From NCBI GenBank assembly GCA_948472605.1, contig CAOKUH010000038.1, positions 1-13,098 of the forward strand: DNA of 13,098 nucleotides, in the 5' to 3' direction. The notes beneath the pieces are model-generated. The model had not been told where the DNA came from and ran no database searches. It was given only the letters and a program-made list of their open reading frames with translations. This document shows, one piece after another, positions 6,577 through 12,020 of this stretch. Made by a program: the position numbers and the translations under genes. The first letter of the stretch is position 1. Every line of letters begins with the position of its first letter. This stretch comes from an uncultured Mycoplasmatota bacterium. GTDB lineage: Bacteria > Bacillota_I > Bacilli_A > RF39 > UBA660.

Positions 6577-6605
6577 TTGATTAGTTTGGAATTTTATCAT
6601 AAAAT
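6577..6605 (+). promoter_or_regulatory. SigA-type promoter of spoVG
   Basis: TTGATT (6577-6582), 17-base spacer, TAAAAT (6600-6605), starting just after the veg stop. In B. subtilis spoVG is SigH-dependent, but no RNAGGAWWW / RNNGAATWW pair was seen here. Confidence 0.6.
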
Positions 6606-6649
6606 AATATTAAGTTACTAGAAAATAAAACTTTAGAAGGAGAGTAAAC

Positions 6650-6916
6650 ATGGAAATTACATCAGTAACAGTTCGTAAATTTGAAAGAGAAGGAAATAGA
6701 ATGAAAGGAATAGCCACTTTGGTTATTGATAATGCTTTTGCTATTCATGACATTAGAATTATTGAAGGTGATAATGGACTATTTATAGCAATGCCTAGTA
6801 GAAAAACAGCTACAGGTGAATATAAAGATATTGCCCATCCTATTAATACGGATGTTCGTAATATGTTCCAAAATGCTATTTTAGAGGAATATAATAAGAC
6901 AACTGAAGAAGATTAA
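6650..6916 (+). CDS. spoVG: SpoVG regulator / RNA-binding protein
   Basis: 88 residues, start ATG with GAAGGAGAG upstream. It aligns with SpoVG through its whole length: MEITSVTVRKF, then RMKGIATLVIDNAFAIHDIRI, NGLFIAMPSRK and YKDIAHPIN. SpoVG is a small nucleic-acid-binding regulator that affects asymmetric septation in Bacillus and virulence or metabolism in other Bacillota; in several species it binds RNA. It is monocistronic here, with its own promoter (6577-6605) and a strong terminator. In B. subtilis it lies some genes beyond veg (after sspF, ispE, purR and others), so the intervening genes are absent in this genome at this place. Confidence 0.97.
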   Translation: MEITSVTVRKFEREGNRMKGIATLVIDNAFAIHDIRIIEGDNGLFIAMPSRKTATGEYKDIAHPINTDVRNMFQNAILEEYNKTTEED

Positions 6917-6939
6917 TCTAGGGAACTAGATTTTTTTTT
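6915..6939 (+). terminator. Rho-independent terminator of spoVG
   Basis: AATCTAG (6915-6921), GGAA tetraloop, CTAGATT (6926-6932), then seven more T. The spoVG TAA (6914-6916) runs into the 5' arm. Confidence 0.88.
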
Positions 6940-6990
6940 GCCTTATTTGGAAATATTTTATTCAAGTACTAGTATGTTTACTTATATAAG

Positions 6991-7019
6991 TCATATTTGT
7001 TTAATCATCTACATATTCT
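6991..7019 (+). promoter_or_regulatory. SigE-like promoter of yabP-yabQ
   Basis: TCATATT (6991-6997) matches the SigE -35 consensus KMATATT at all 7 positions; a 14-base spacer leads to CATATTCT (7012-7019), 6/8 to CATACAHT. In B. subtilis yabP and yabQ are SigE-dependent, which supports the call. The ATG is 20 bases after the -10. Confidence 0.65.
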
Positions 7020-7039
7020 TTAATAGGAGCGTGGTAGAA

Positions 7040-7330
7040 ATGGATAAAGAAGTGGACAATCTAATACTTGGTGGACATGAACTTAAAATTAGTGATCGTA
7101 GGGAAATCTTTTTAACTGGCATTAAAAAGATTGATAGTTTTGATAATGAAGAATTTTTGATGGAAAGTAATATGGGAATAATTTTACTTAAAGGAAGTAA
7201 TTTGGAAATAATAAGACTTGATACACATGATGGTAATGTAAAAATAAAAGGAAAAATAATTAGCTTTACATATTTAGATGGTGAAAGTAAACAAGATAAA
7301 GAAAGTTTTTTAAGTAAGTTATTTAAATAA
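7040..7330 (+). CDS. yabP: Sporulation protein YabP
   Basis: 96 residues. The start is the ATG at 7040, 10 bases after AGGAG (7025-7029); the in-frame GTG at 7031 is too close to that site, and the frame further upstream runs through the spoVG terminator. The protein has the YabP/YqfC-like pattern: LILGGHELKISDRREIFLTGIKKIDSFDNEEFLMES, shown here in part as GGHELKISDR and TGIKKIDSFD, then GIILLKGSNLEI and GNVKIKGKIISFTY. YabP/YqfC proteins are mother-cell spore proteins; YqfC with YqfD is needed for engulfment-stage function, and YabP with YabQ is linked to cortex formation. Its stop overlaps the yabQ start by one base (TAATG), and divIC follows, as in B. subtilis. Confidence 0.92.
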   Translation: MDKEVDNLILGGHELKISDRREIFLTGIKKIDSFDNEEFLMESNMGIILLKGSNLEIIRLDTHDGNVKIKGKIISFTYLDGESKQDKESFLSKLFK

Positions 7331-7632
7331 TGAATTATAAATTACAATTAATTTCTTTTCTTGTTTCTTTCATTTATGGTATTTTCTTTTATTGTACAAG
7401 TCTTTTGAATTATAAAATGATAAAAAATCATAGTATAATAATTAAATATATTATTACTTTTGTATATATATTAAATATATCTTTAATATACATCTTAATT
7501 ATGTATAAAGTAAACTTTGGAATTATTCATATTTATTTTATTATAGTGTTATTTTTAGGATTTTATTTTGGAAGTGTTTACTGTAAAAAATTACGAAAAT
7601 TTTGTAAAGTTAAGAAGAAAAAATTGAAATAA
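7330..7632 (+). CDS. yabQ: YabQ-like spore cortex membrane protein
   Basis: 100 residues, shorter than B. subtilis YabQ (about 211), which carries an extra C-terminal part. Start ATG overlaps the yabP stop by one base, so the two are translationally coupled. Three hydrophobic segments are visible (about 5-25, 36-58 and 63-83), followed by a strongly basic end (CKKLRKFCKVKKKKLK) expected to face the cytoplasm. YabQ is a membrane protein of the outer forespore membrane needed for cortex assembly. The sequence is AT-driven (many I, F, Y, K) and weakly conserved; the call rests on topology and the yabP-yabQ-divIC order. The last codons form the -35 of the divIC promoter. Confidence 0.8.
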   Translation: MNYKLQLISFLVSFIYGIFFYCTSLLNYKMIKNHSIIIKYIITFVYILNISLIYILIMYKVNFGIIHIYFIIVLFLGFYFGSVYCKKLRKFCKVKKKKLK

Positions 7633-7652
7633 TATTTTAACAATGCTATAAT
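7624..7652 (+). promoter_or_regulatory. Strong SigA promoter of divIC
   Basis: TTGAAA (7624-7629), 17-base spacer, TATAAT (7647-7652) with TGC directly before the -10 (extended -10). This is the best SigA match in the window. It overlaps the end of yabQ and separates vegetative divIC transcription from the sporulation genes upstream. Confidence 0.85.
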
Positions 7653-7679
7653 CTCGTATAGAATAGATAGGAGATTAAG

Positions 7680-7979
7680 ATGAAGAAGATTAATAAAGGA
7701 ACGAAACGTCGTTTAACTTTTTTATCAGGTATAATTCTTTTATTAGTAGGGGTTATAATATCAAGTGTTTTTAAAGATTTATGTCAAGTTTTAAATAATA
7801 AAAATGAGATAGCTTTATTAAATGATAAATATAATAATTTATTACGAGATAAGGAGTCTTTACAATCAGAAATTACAAAATTGCAAGATAGTAGTTATGT
7901 TGCACGTTATGCTAGAGAAAAGTATATGTATTCTCTACCAAATGAGGTTATTATAAAATTGCCAACAGATAAGGAGTGA
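7680..7979 (+). CDS. divIC: Septum formation initiator family protein DivIC (FtsB-like)
   Basis: 99 residues; ATAGGAGATTAAG gives a good ribosome site before the ATG. A basic N-terminus (MKKINKGTKRR) is followed by one membrane segment (about 12-31, TFLSGIILLLVGVIISSVF) and a coiled coil (about 36-69, with leucines in heptads, LLNDKYNNLLRDKESLQSEI in part), then YVARYAREKYMYSLPNEVIIKL, the hallmark end of the DivIC/FtsB family. It is a bitopic divisome protein that forms a complex with DivIB and FtsL and controls septal peptidoglycan synthesis. It follows yabP-yabQ as in B. subtilis. Own SigA promoter and own terminator make it a single-gene unit. Confidence 0.95.
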   Translation: MKKINKGTKRRLTFLSGIILLLVGVIISSVFKDLCQVLNNKNEIALLNDKYNNLLRDKESLQSEITKLQDSSYVARYAREKYMYSLPNEVIIKLPTDKE

Positions 7980-7994
7980 AAACTCTTTTTTTTT
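7971..7994 (+). terminator. Rho-independent terminator of divIC
   Basis: AAGGAGT (7971-7977), GAAA tetraloop, ACTCTTT (7982-7988, one GU pair), then T to 7994. The TGA stop (7977-7979) sits at the loop. Confidence 0.75.
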
Positions 7995-8008
7995 AATAAA
8001 AAAATTTG

Positions 8009-8014
8009 TATAAT
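8009..8014 (+). promoter_or_regulatory. Candidate -10 of the ecfA-like/truA operon
   Basis: Consensus TATAAT 21 bases before the ATG at 8036. The -35 position (7986-7991) is only a T run inside the divIC terminator, so the promoter is weakly supported. Confidence 0.35.
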
Positions 8015-8035
8015 AAAATTAAGTAGGTGGGTTTA

Positions 8036-8764
8036 ATGAATAGGATATTGGAAATACAAAATTTATGCGTAGTTAATAATTCATGTACTTTATTAAAAAA
8101 TATAAATTTAATATTTTATGAAGGCATAAATGTCTTTATATGTGGTACTAGTGGAAGTGGGAAAACATGTATTTTAAATACTATTTTAGGTGAATTAAAA
8201 TATAAAGGCCAGATTATTAAATATAATGATAAAATTGAAATTATTTTAAATAAAATTGAGATATCTTCGAAAACAATTAAGGAAGAATTAAATTACGATA
8301 TTTTAGCGGATAATAAAAAGAAAATAGTAGATAAATTTATTACTAAGATAAATTTGAACAAAAGATTAAATGAGATAAGTGAAAGTTTAGAAAAATTGAT
8401 ATTAGTATGTAAATCTTTGATTAAAGAGCCAAAGATAATTTTTGTTGATAATATTTTTTCTTTTATGGATGAAAAAGATTTAAAGAAAATATATAGTTAT
8501 ACTAAAAAAAATAAGATTACAATAGTTAATGTTTCTAATAATATTGAAGAGGCATTAAAGTATGATTACATGATAGTTTTGGATAAAGGTCAAATTGTAA
8601 TGGAAGGAAAAACTAGACAAATTCTTCTACAAGAGAAAATATTGAAGCGGTTAGGTATAGGACTTCCCTTTTATATTGATTTATCTATTCAACTAAAGTT
8701 GTATGGGCTTATTGATAATATACGTTTGTCTAAAGAAGATCTTGTGGAGGACTTATGGAAATAG
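8036..8764 (+). CDS. Degenerate EcfA1-type ABC ATPase (energy-coupling factor family)
   Basis: 242 residues; ATG at 8036 with AGGTGG (8025-8030), preferred over the GTG at 8027 that lies inside that site. ABC ATPase fold with Walker A GTSGSGKT intact at 37-44, and the EcfA-type end LGIGLPFYIDLSIQLKLYG. The catalytic parts are degraded: the signature LSGGQ is replaced by ISESL (114-118), the Walker B glutamate by N139 (FVDN), the H-loop histidine by N168 (NVSNN), and no Q-loop FQNP stretch is seen near residue 70. In B. subtilis ecfA1-ecfA2-ecfT-truA is the ECF vitamin transporter module; here ecfT is gone. ATP binding may persist, but hydrolysis looks impaired. It overlaps the next gene by 10 bases. 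Identity as EcfA1 is inferred from position and C-terminus. Confidence 0.85.
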   Translation: MNRILEIQNLCVVNNSCTLLKNINLIFYEGINVFICGTSGSGKTCILNTILGELKYKGQIIKYNDKIEIILNKIEISSKTIKEELNYDILADNKKKIVDKFITKINLNKRLNEISESLEKLILVCKSLIKEPKIIFVDNIFSFMDEKDLKKIYSYTKKNKITIVNVSNNIEEALKYDYMIVLDKGQIVMEGKTRQILLQEKILKRLGIGLPFYIDLSIQLKLYGLIDNIRLSKEDLVEDLWK

Positions 8765-9387
8765 ATAAATATGTTAGAATTGGTTGTATTACAGCAATAA
8801 ATAATATAAAGAAAAATACTATTGATTTTGATAATGAGTATATCGTTAAAATTCAAGATGATTATAAAAATGTAACTGTAAAAAAATATTTAATAACTAA
8901 ATGTGGAGATTTAGAAGAACGTATAGTTAATGGTTTAAAACTGGTTAATTTGGCTGAAACAATTTTAAATAAAAAGATTAGTAATTTGTCATCTTCGGAA
9001 CTTTTAAAAATAGAGTTAGATATTCTTTTAATAAAAAATGTTCCTTGTTTAATGTTTTATAATTTTGATAAATATTTTATGGAAAAAGATTTAGCTTTTT
9101 TTAAAAAATTATTTAAGAAATTATCTACTAAATATCATAAAACAATAATATTAATTAATAGCGATTTGACTTTTTTGTTTGATTTGATAGATAGAATTGT
9201 TATTTTTGAAGGAAAAAGAAAAAATATAATTATTGATAATCCATCTTTTTATGATGAAAGAATTTTAAAGTTTGTTGAAGTTCCAAAAATTATTGAGTTA
9301 GTGAATTATTTAAATCAAAATGGTAAGAAAATAAAGGAATATACTGACATAAAAGAGTTAATTAAGGCAATATATAGGGAAGTGTAA
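8755..9387 (+). CDS. Degenerate EcfA2-type ABC ATPase-like protein, no Walker A
   Basis: 210 residues against about 280-290 for EcfA2. ATG at 8755 lies inside the end of the preceding gene, with GGAGG at 8746-8750. The second half still aligns with an ABC ATPase: NLSSSELLKIELDILL stands where LSGGQ and its helix belong (LSSSE, 78-82), MFYNFD replaces Walker B LDEPT (Y102, N103), TIILINSDLTF replaces TIILVTHD (H-loop histidine to S136), DRIVIFEGKR is the D-loop-distal strand, and FVEVPKIIELVNYL recalls the EcfA2 LPxxxxL end. No GxxGxGKS exists in the N-terminal part. It cannot bind nucleotide in the normal way. The frame is intact and coupled to its partner, so it is probably a maintained protein and not a fresh pseudogene. 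Confidence 0.78.
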   Translation: MEIDKYVRIGCITAINNIKKNTIDFDNEYIVKIQDDYKNVTVKKYLITKCGDLEERIVNGLKLVNLAETILNKKISNLSSSELLKIELDILLIKNVPCLMFYNFDKYFMEKDLAFFKKLFKKLSTKYHKTIILINSDLTFLFDLIDRIVIFEGKRKNIIIDNPSFYDERILKFVEVPKIIELVNYLNQNGKKIKEYTDIKELIKAIYREV

Positions 9388-9391
9388 TATT

Positions 9392-10117
9392 ATGCGATAT
9401 TTTATTCGTTTTTCATATGATGGAAGTCATTTTAATGGATTTCAAAGATTAAATAAATTGGTAAGTGTTCAGAAATCTTTAGAAGATGCTTTAACAATAA
9501 TTAATAAGTTTCCTGTTTTTATAAAAGGGGCTGGAAGAACAGATGTAGGTGTACATGCTAATGGCCAATGTGCGCATTTTGATTTAAATGTTTCAGTTCC
9601 TGTTGAAAGATTAATTTTGGCAATAAATTCAATTGTTAGACCATATATTAATATTTTAGAATGTAGGATTGTTTCTTTTGATTTTCATGCGCGCTTTTCG
9701 GTGAAAAAGAAAAAATATGTTTATAAAATTTGGGTTGGAGATTATGATCCTAAAAGATATGATTATTATTTATTTTATAATAAAAGAATAGATGTAGAAA
9801 AATTAAAAGAATGTGCGTCTTTGTTTGTAGGAAAACATGATTTTCATAATTTTGTTGCAGGAACGAGAGATAATTATGATATGGAAATTGAATCAATAGA
9901 AGTAGAAGAAAAGAAAAATGAAATAAATATTATATTTGTTGGTAAAAGTTTTTATCGATATATGGTTCGTAATTTAGTAGGAGCAATGTTAGATTATAAT
10001 GAAAATAAATGTGAATTAGATTTATTAAAGAAAATGATTAATGATAAAACTTTCAATCATCAATTATCATGTGTATTAGCTAACGGATTGTATTTGGAAG
10101 AGATATTTTATAAGTAA
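9392..10117 (+). CDS. truA: tRNA pseudouridine(38-40) synthase TruA
   Basis: 241 residues, normal for the family. TruA converts uridines 38-40 in the anticodon stem of many tRNAs to pseudouridine. The catalytic aspartate is D51 in GAGRTDVGVHANGQ. Other family parts: the start MRYFIRFSYDGSHFNGFQ, VKKKKYVYKIW around 105-115, KHDFHNFVAG, and FYRYMVRNLVGAML near the end. ATG at 9392 follows GGGAAGTG, 4 bases after the preceding stop, so it shares the operon with the ecfA-like pair, as truA does with ecfA1A2T in B. subtilis. No clear terminator is seen after it. Confidence 0.97.
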   Translation: MRYFIRFSYDGSHFNGFQRLNKLVSVQKSLEDALTIINKFPVFIKGAGRTDVGVHANGQCAHFDLNVSVPVERLILAINSIVRPYINILECRIVSFDFHARFSVKKKKYVYKIWVGDYDPKRYDYYLFYNKRIDVEKLKECASLFVGKHDFHNFVAGTRDNYDMEIESIEVEEKKNEINIIFVGKSFYRYMVRNLVGAMLDYNENKCELDLLKKMINDKTFNHQLSCVLANGLYLEEIFYK

Positions 10118-10276
10118 CATGTTAAATAATGTTGGTGTAATAGTTTTATTAAAAAAATATATTTATAAAAGAAAAATGGTGTATGCGTTGTTACAATTGA
10201 ATTTTAGAAAATTTATTATCTTTTGATGCAAAATAATAAAAAATTATCAAAATTTGTACAATTTTAGTTATTTTGT
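10118..10276 (+). other. Intergenic region truA-rplM, AT-rich
   Basis: No gene is seen on either strand. An AT-rich imperfect hairpin (TTTATTA 10212-10218 plus TTTT 10221-10224, loop GATGC, AAAA 10230-10233 plus TAATAAA 10234-10240) is the only structure; it has no T tract on either strand. The rplM promoter begins at 10277. Confidence 0.5.
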
Positions 10277-10305
10277 TTGACTTTTCATAGTCTTTTGCAT
10301 ATAAT
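10277..10305 (+). promoter_or_regulatory. SigA promoter of rplM-rpsI
   Basis: TTGACT (10277-10282), 17-base spacer, TATAAT (10300-10305): near-consensus, as expected for a ribosomal protein operon. Transcription should start near 10312. Confidence 0.85.
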
Positions 10306-10311
10306 TTTAAC

Positions 10312-10389
10312 TGGTACATTTTATTTGTTTGGAACTCTTTTACCCTGGGAAAGTAAAAGGGGGATAAACTAATGAAAGGAAAATAGTTC
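10312..10389 (+). promoter_or_regulatory. rplM leader, probable L13 autoregulatory leader RNA
   Basis: The leader holds a 9-bp hairpin, CTCTTTTAC (10335-10343) with GTAAAAGGG (10353-10361), loop CCTGGGAAA. L13 leaders that bind L13 are known upstream of rplM in low-GC Bacillota, and position and size fit; identity with that Rfam family is inferred, not tested. The 3' arm carries AAGGGGG, a strong ribosome site that is followed by ATG AAA GGA AAA TAG (10372-10386), a four-codon frame ending 3 bases before the rplM ATG. The rplM site AAAGGA (10375-10380) lies within that mini-frame. Confidence 0.5.
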
Positions 10390-10821
10390 ATGAAAACATT
10401 CATGCAAAAAAAAGAAAATATTGAACGTAAGTGGTATGTAATCGATGCTGAAGGTAAAAATTTAGGTCGTGTTGCAACAAAAGCTGCAACTATTTTAAGA
10501 GGTAAACATAAAGTTACTTATACTCCTCATGTTGATTGTGGAGATTATGTAATTATTATTAATGCTTCAAAAGTAAATTTAACTGGTAATAAATTAAATG
10601 ATAAGATGTATTATAATCATAGTGGATATACTGGAGGACTTAGAGAACGTAATGCTAAAACTATGATTGAAAATTATCCTGAAGAAATGGTTGAAAGAGC
10701 TGTCAAAGGAATGCTTCCACACAATAGATTAGGTCGCCAAATGGGTAAGAAATTATTTGTTTATGCTGATGATAATCATAAACATGAAGCTCAAAAACCT
10801 GTAGAAATGAAAGTTTGTTAG
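10390..10821 (+). CDS. rplM: 50S ribosomal protein L13
   Basis: 143 residues, normal length. MKTFMQKKENIERKWYVIDA is the usual start, followed by the family stretches LGRVATKAATILRGKHKVTY, PHVDCGDYVIIINASKV, YYNHSGYTGGL and AVKGMLPHNRLGRQM. L13 is an early-binding 23S rRNA protein needed for 50S assembly. ATG at 10390 has AAAGGA at 9 bases spacing; the short frame directly upstream may influence translation. It forms the classical two-gene operon with rpsI, with near-consensus promoter and a leader that may serve L13 feedback. Confidence 0.99.
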   Translation: MKTFMQKKENIERKWYVIDAEGKNLGRVATKAATILRGKHKVTYTPHVDCGDYVIIINASKVNLTGNKLNDKMYYNHSGYTGGLRERNAKTMIENYPEEMVERAVKGMLPHNRLGRQMGKKLFVYADDNHKHEAQKPVEMKVC

Positions 10822-10830
10822 GAGGGTACT

Positions 10831-11250
10831 ATGGCAAATAAACAAAGTTGGACTGCTACAGGACGTAGAAAACGTTCTAGTGCACAAGTAACTCTTACTG
10901 GTGGAACAGGAAATATTATCATTAATGGTGTAGATGTTAATGAATATATGCCTTATCAAACACTTGTAATGGATTTAAAACAACCTTTAACTATGACTAA
11001 TAATGAAAATAAATTTGATATTAGAGTAAATGTTAAAGGTGGAGGTTTCTCTGGTCAAACTGGAGCTATTCGTTTAGGTATAACTAGAGCCCTTCTTAAG
11101 TATGATGCAAATTCTGATCAAACTAGAGATGATTCTTATCATAAAATTTTAAAGAATGCTGGATTTATTACAAGAGATCCAAGAGTTAAAGAACGTAAAA
11201 AACCAGGACTTAAAAAAGCTCGTAGAGCACCACAATTTAGTAAACGTTAG
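10831..11250 (+). CDS. rpsI: 30S ribosomal protein S9
   Basis: 139 residues (usual about 130), the few extra residues being in the N-terminal region and loops. AGGAGG lies 9 bases after the rplM stop region and before ATG at 10831. Family features: TATGRRKRSSAQVTL, INGVDVNEYMP, NVKGGGFSGQTGAIRLGITRALL and the C-terminal tail KKPGLKKARRAPQFSKR, whose last residues contact P-site tRNA. Co-transcribed with rplM and closed by the terminator at 11269-11292. Confidence 0.99.
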   Translation: MANKQSWTATGRRKRSSAQVTLTGGTGNIIINGVDVNEYMPYQTLVMDLKQPLTMTNNENKFDIRVNVKGGGFSGQTGAIRLGITRALLKYDANSDQTRDDSYHKILKNAGFITRDPRVKERKKPGLKKARRAPQFSKR

Positions 11251-11268
11251 AAATATTTTCAAAAGAAG

Positions 11269-11292
11269 CCTTACCATAATGGTGAGGTTTTT
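11269..11292 (+). terminator. Rho-independent terminator of rplM-rpsI
   Basis: CCTTACCA (11269-11276), loop TAA, TGGTGAGG (11280-11287, one GU pair), then TTTTT. It is flanked by near-identical AAATATTTTCAAAAG (11251-11265) and AAATATTTTGAAAG (11306-11319). Confidence 0.88.
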
Positions 11293-11326
11293 GTTTGCTT
11301 AATGCAAATATTTTGAAAGATAAAAT

Positions 11327-11355
11327 ACATTTTGTTGATAATCTTTTCATATAAA
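11327..11355 (+). promoter_or_regulatory. SigE-like promoter of cwlD, very close to the start codon
   Basis: ACATTTT (11327-11333), 14-base spacer, CATATAAA (11348-11355): 5/7 and 6/8 to the SigE consensus. It shares the CATTTT-N14-CATATAA shape with the yabG promoter. The ATG is only 5 bases after the -10, so the message may start at or near the ATG. Confidence 0.5.
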
Positions 11356-11360
11356 TTAGT

Positions 11361-12020
11361 ATGAAAAAATATTATATAAAAATTAGTATCCTATTTATTA
11401 TTTCAATTTTGGTTTTAGCTAATAGAGTAGTTTTTGCAAGTATGCCTTTGACTGGAAAATTAATAATAATTGATGTTGGTCATGGAGGAGAAGATCCTGG
11501 AACAATGTATGAAGACATTTATGAAAAAGATATAAATTTAGCTATATCATTAGAATTAGAAAAAGAACTTACGAAGCTTGGGGCAACTGTCGAACTAATT
11601 CGAAATGATGATTATGATTTATCTAAGCCTAATGCTTCATGGAGAAAAAAAAGTGATTTTGATAATCGTATAAAAATAATTAACAATAGTGGAGCAGATT
11701 ATTATTTATCAATTCATCTTAATTATTTAGGAGATTCTAGTTATTATGGGCCACAAGTATTTTATAATACTAAAGTAGAAAGTAATCAATATATTGCAAA
11801 TCAAATACAATTAGAGTTAAATAAAGAGTTAAAAACTGATAGAGAAATTAAGTTAATACCAAGTTCTACTTATATGTATAAGGAATTAATTGTTCCAGGG
11901 GTATTAATCGAATGCGGTTTTTTATCAAATGCTCACGAAAGAAATTTATTGGTAAAAGAGGAATATCAAAAAAAAATTGCCCGTATTATAGCAACTTCGA
12001 TTGGTAAATTAAAATTCTAA
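11361..12020 (+). CDS. cwlD: Germination-specific N-acetylmuramoyl-L-alanine amidase CwlD
   Basis: 219 residues. An N-terminal signal segment (about 8-26, ISILFIISILVLANRVVFA) sends the enzyme across the outer forespore membrane. The Amidase_3 zinc domain follows: H41 in IIDVGHGGEDPG, E55 in EKDINLAIS, H119 in YYLSIHLN, and catalytic E184 in PGVLIECGFLSN. CwlD removes the peptide side chain from muramic acid during cortex synthesis, so that PdaA can make muramic-delta-lactam, the mark read by germination lytic enzymes. No ribosome binding site is visible before ATG 11361, which is unusual in this window; the start is supported by the signal peptide. Position after rpsI matches B. subtilis apart from two missing genes. 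The 3' end overlaps a convergent gene by 12 bases. Confidence 0.95.
   Translation: MKKYYIKISILFIISILVLANRVVFASMPLTGKLIIIDVGHGGEDPGTMYEDIYEKDINLAISLELEKELTKLGATVELIRNDDYDLSKPNASWRKKSDFDNRIKIINNSGADYYLSIHLNYLGDSSYYGPQVFYNTKVESNQYIANQIQLELNKELKTDREIKLIPSSTYMYKELIVPGVLIECGFLSNAHERNLLVKEEYQKKIARIIATSIGKLKF

Noticed and set aside
6397..6600. Antisense open frame within veg
   Set aside because: No ribosome site, covers the spoVG promoter region, product of low-complexity I/F/Y; shadow of veg.
6577..6625. SigH promoter for spoVG as in B. subtilis
   Set aside because: TTTGGAATT resembles part of a SigH -35, but no GAAT -10 follows at the right distance; the SigA pair fits better.
10212..10240. AT-rich hairpin after truA as a terminator
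   Set aside because: No T tract follows on either strand and the stem has no GC pair.
10191..10403. Minus-strand frame of 70 codons across the rplM promoter and leader
   Set aside because: It would run antisense through a near-consensus promoter and leader RNA; no ribosome site and no recognisable product.
10753..10959. Antisense open frame over the rplM-rpsI junction
   Set aside because: Lies opposite two certain ribosomal protein genes; composition follows their codons.
11251..11319. Near-direct repeats AAATATTTT(C/G)AAA flanking the rpsI terminator as insertion-site duplications
   Set aside because: They are short, AT-rich and imperfect, and the interval is just the terminator; no mobile element lies between.
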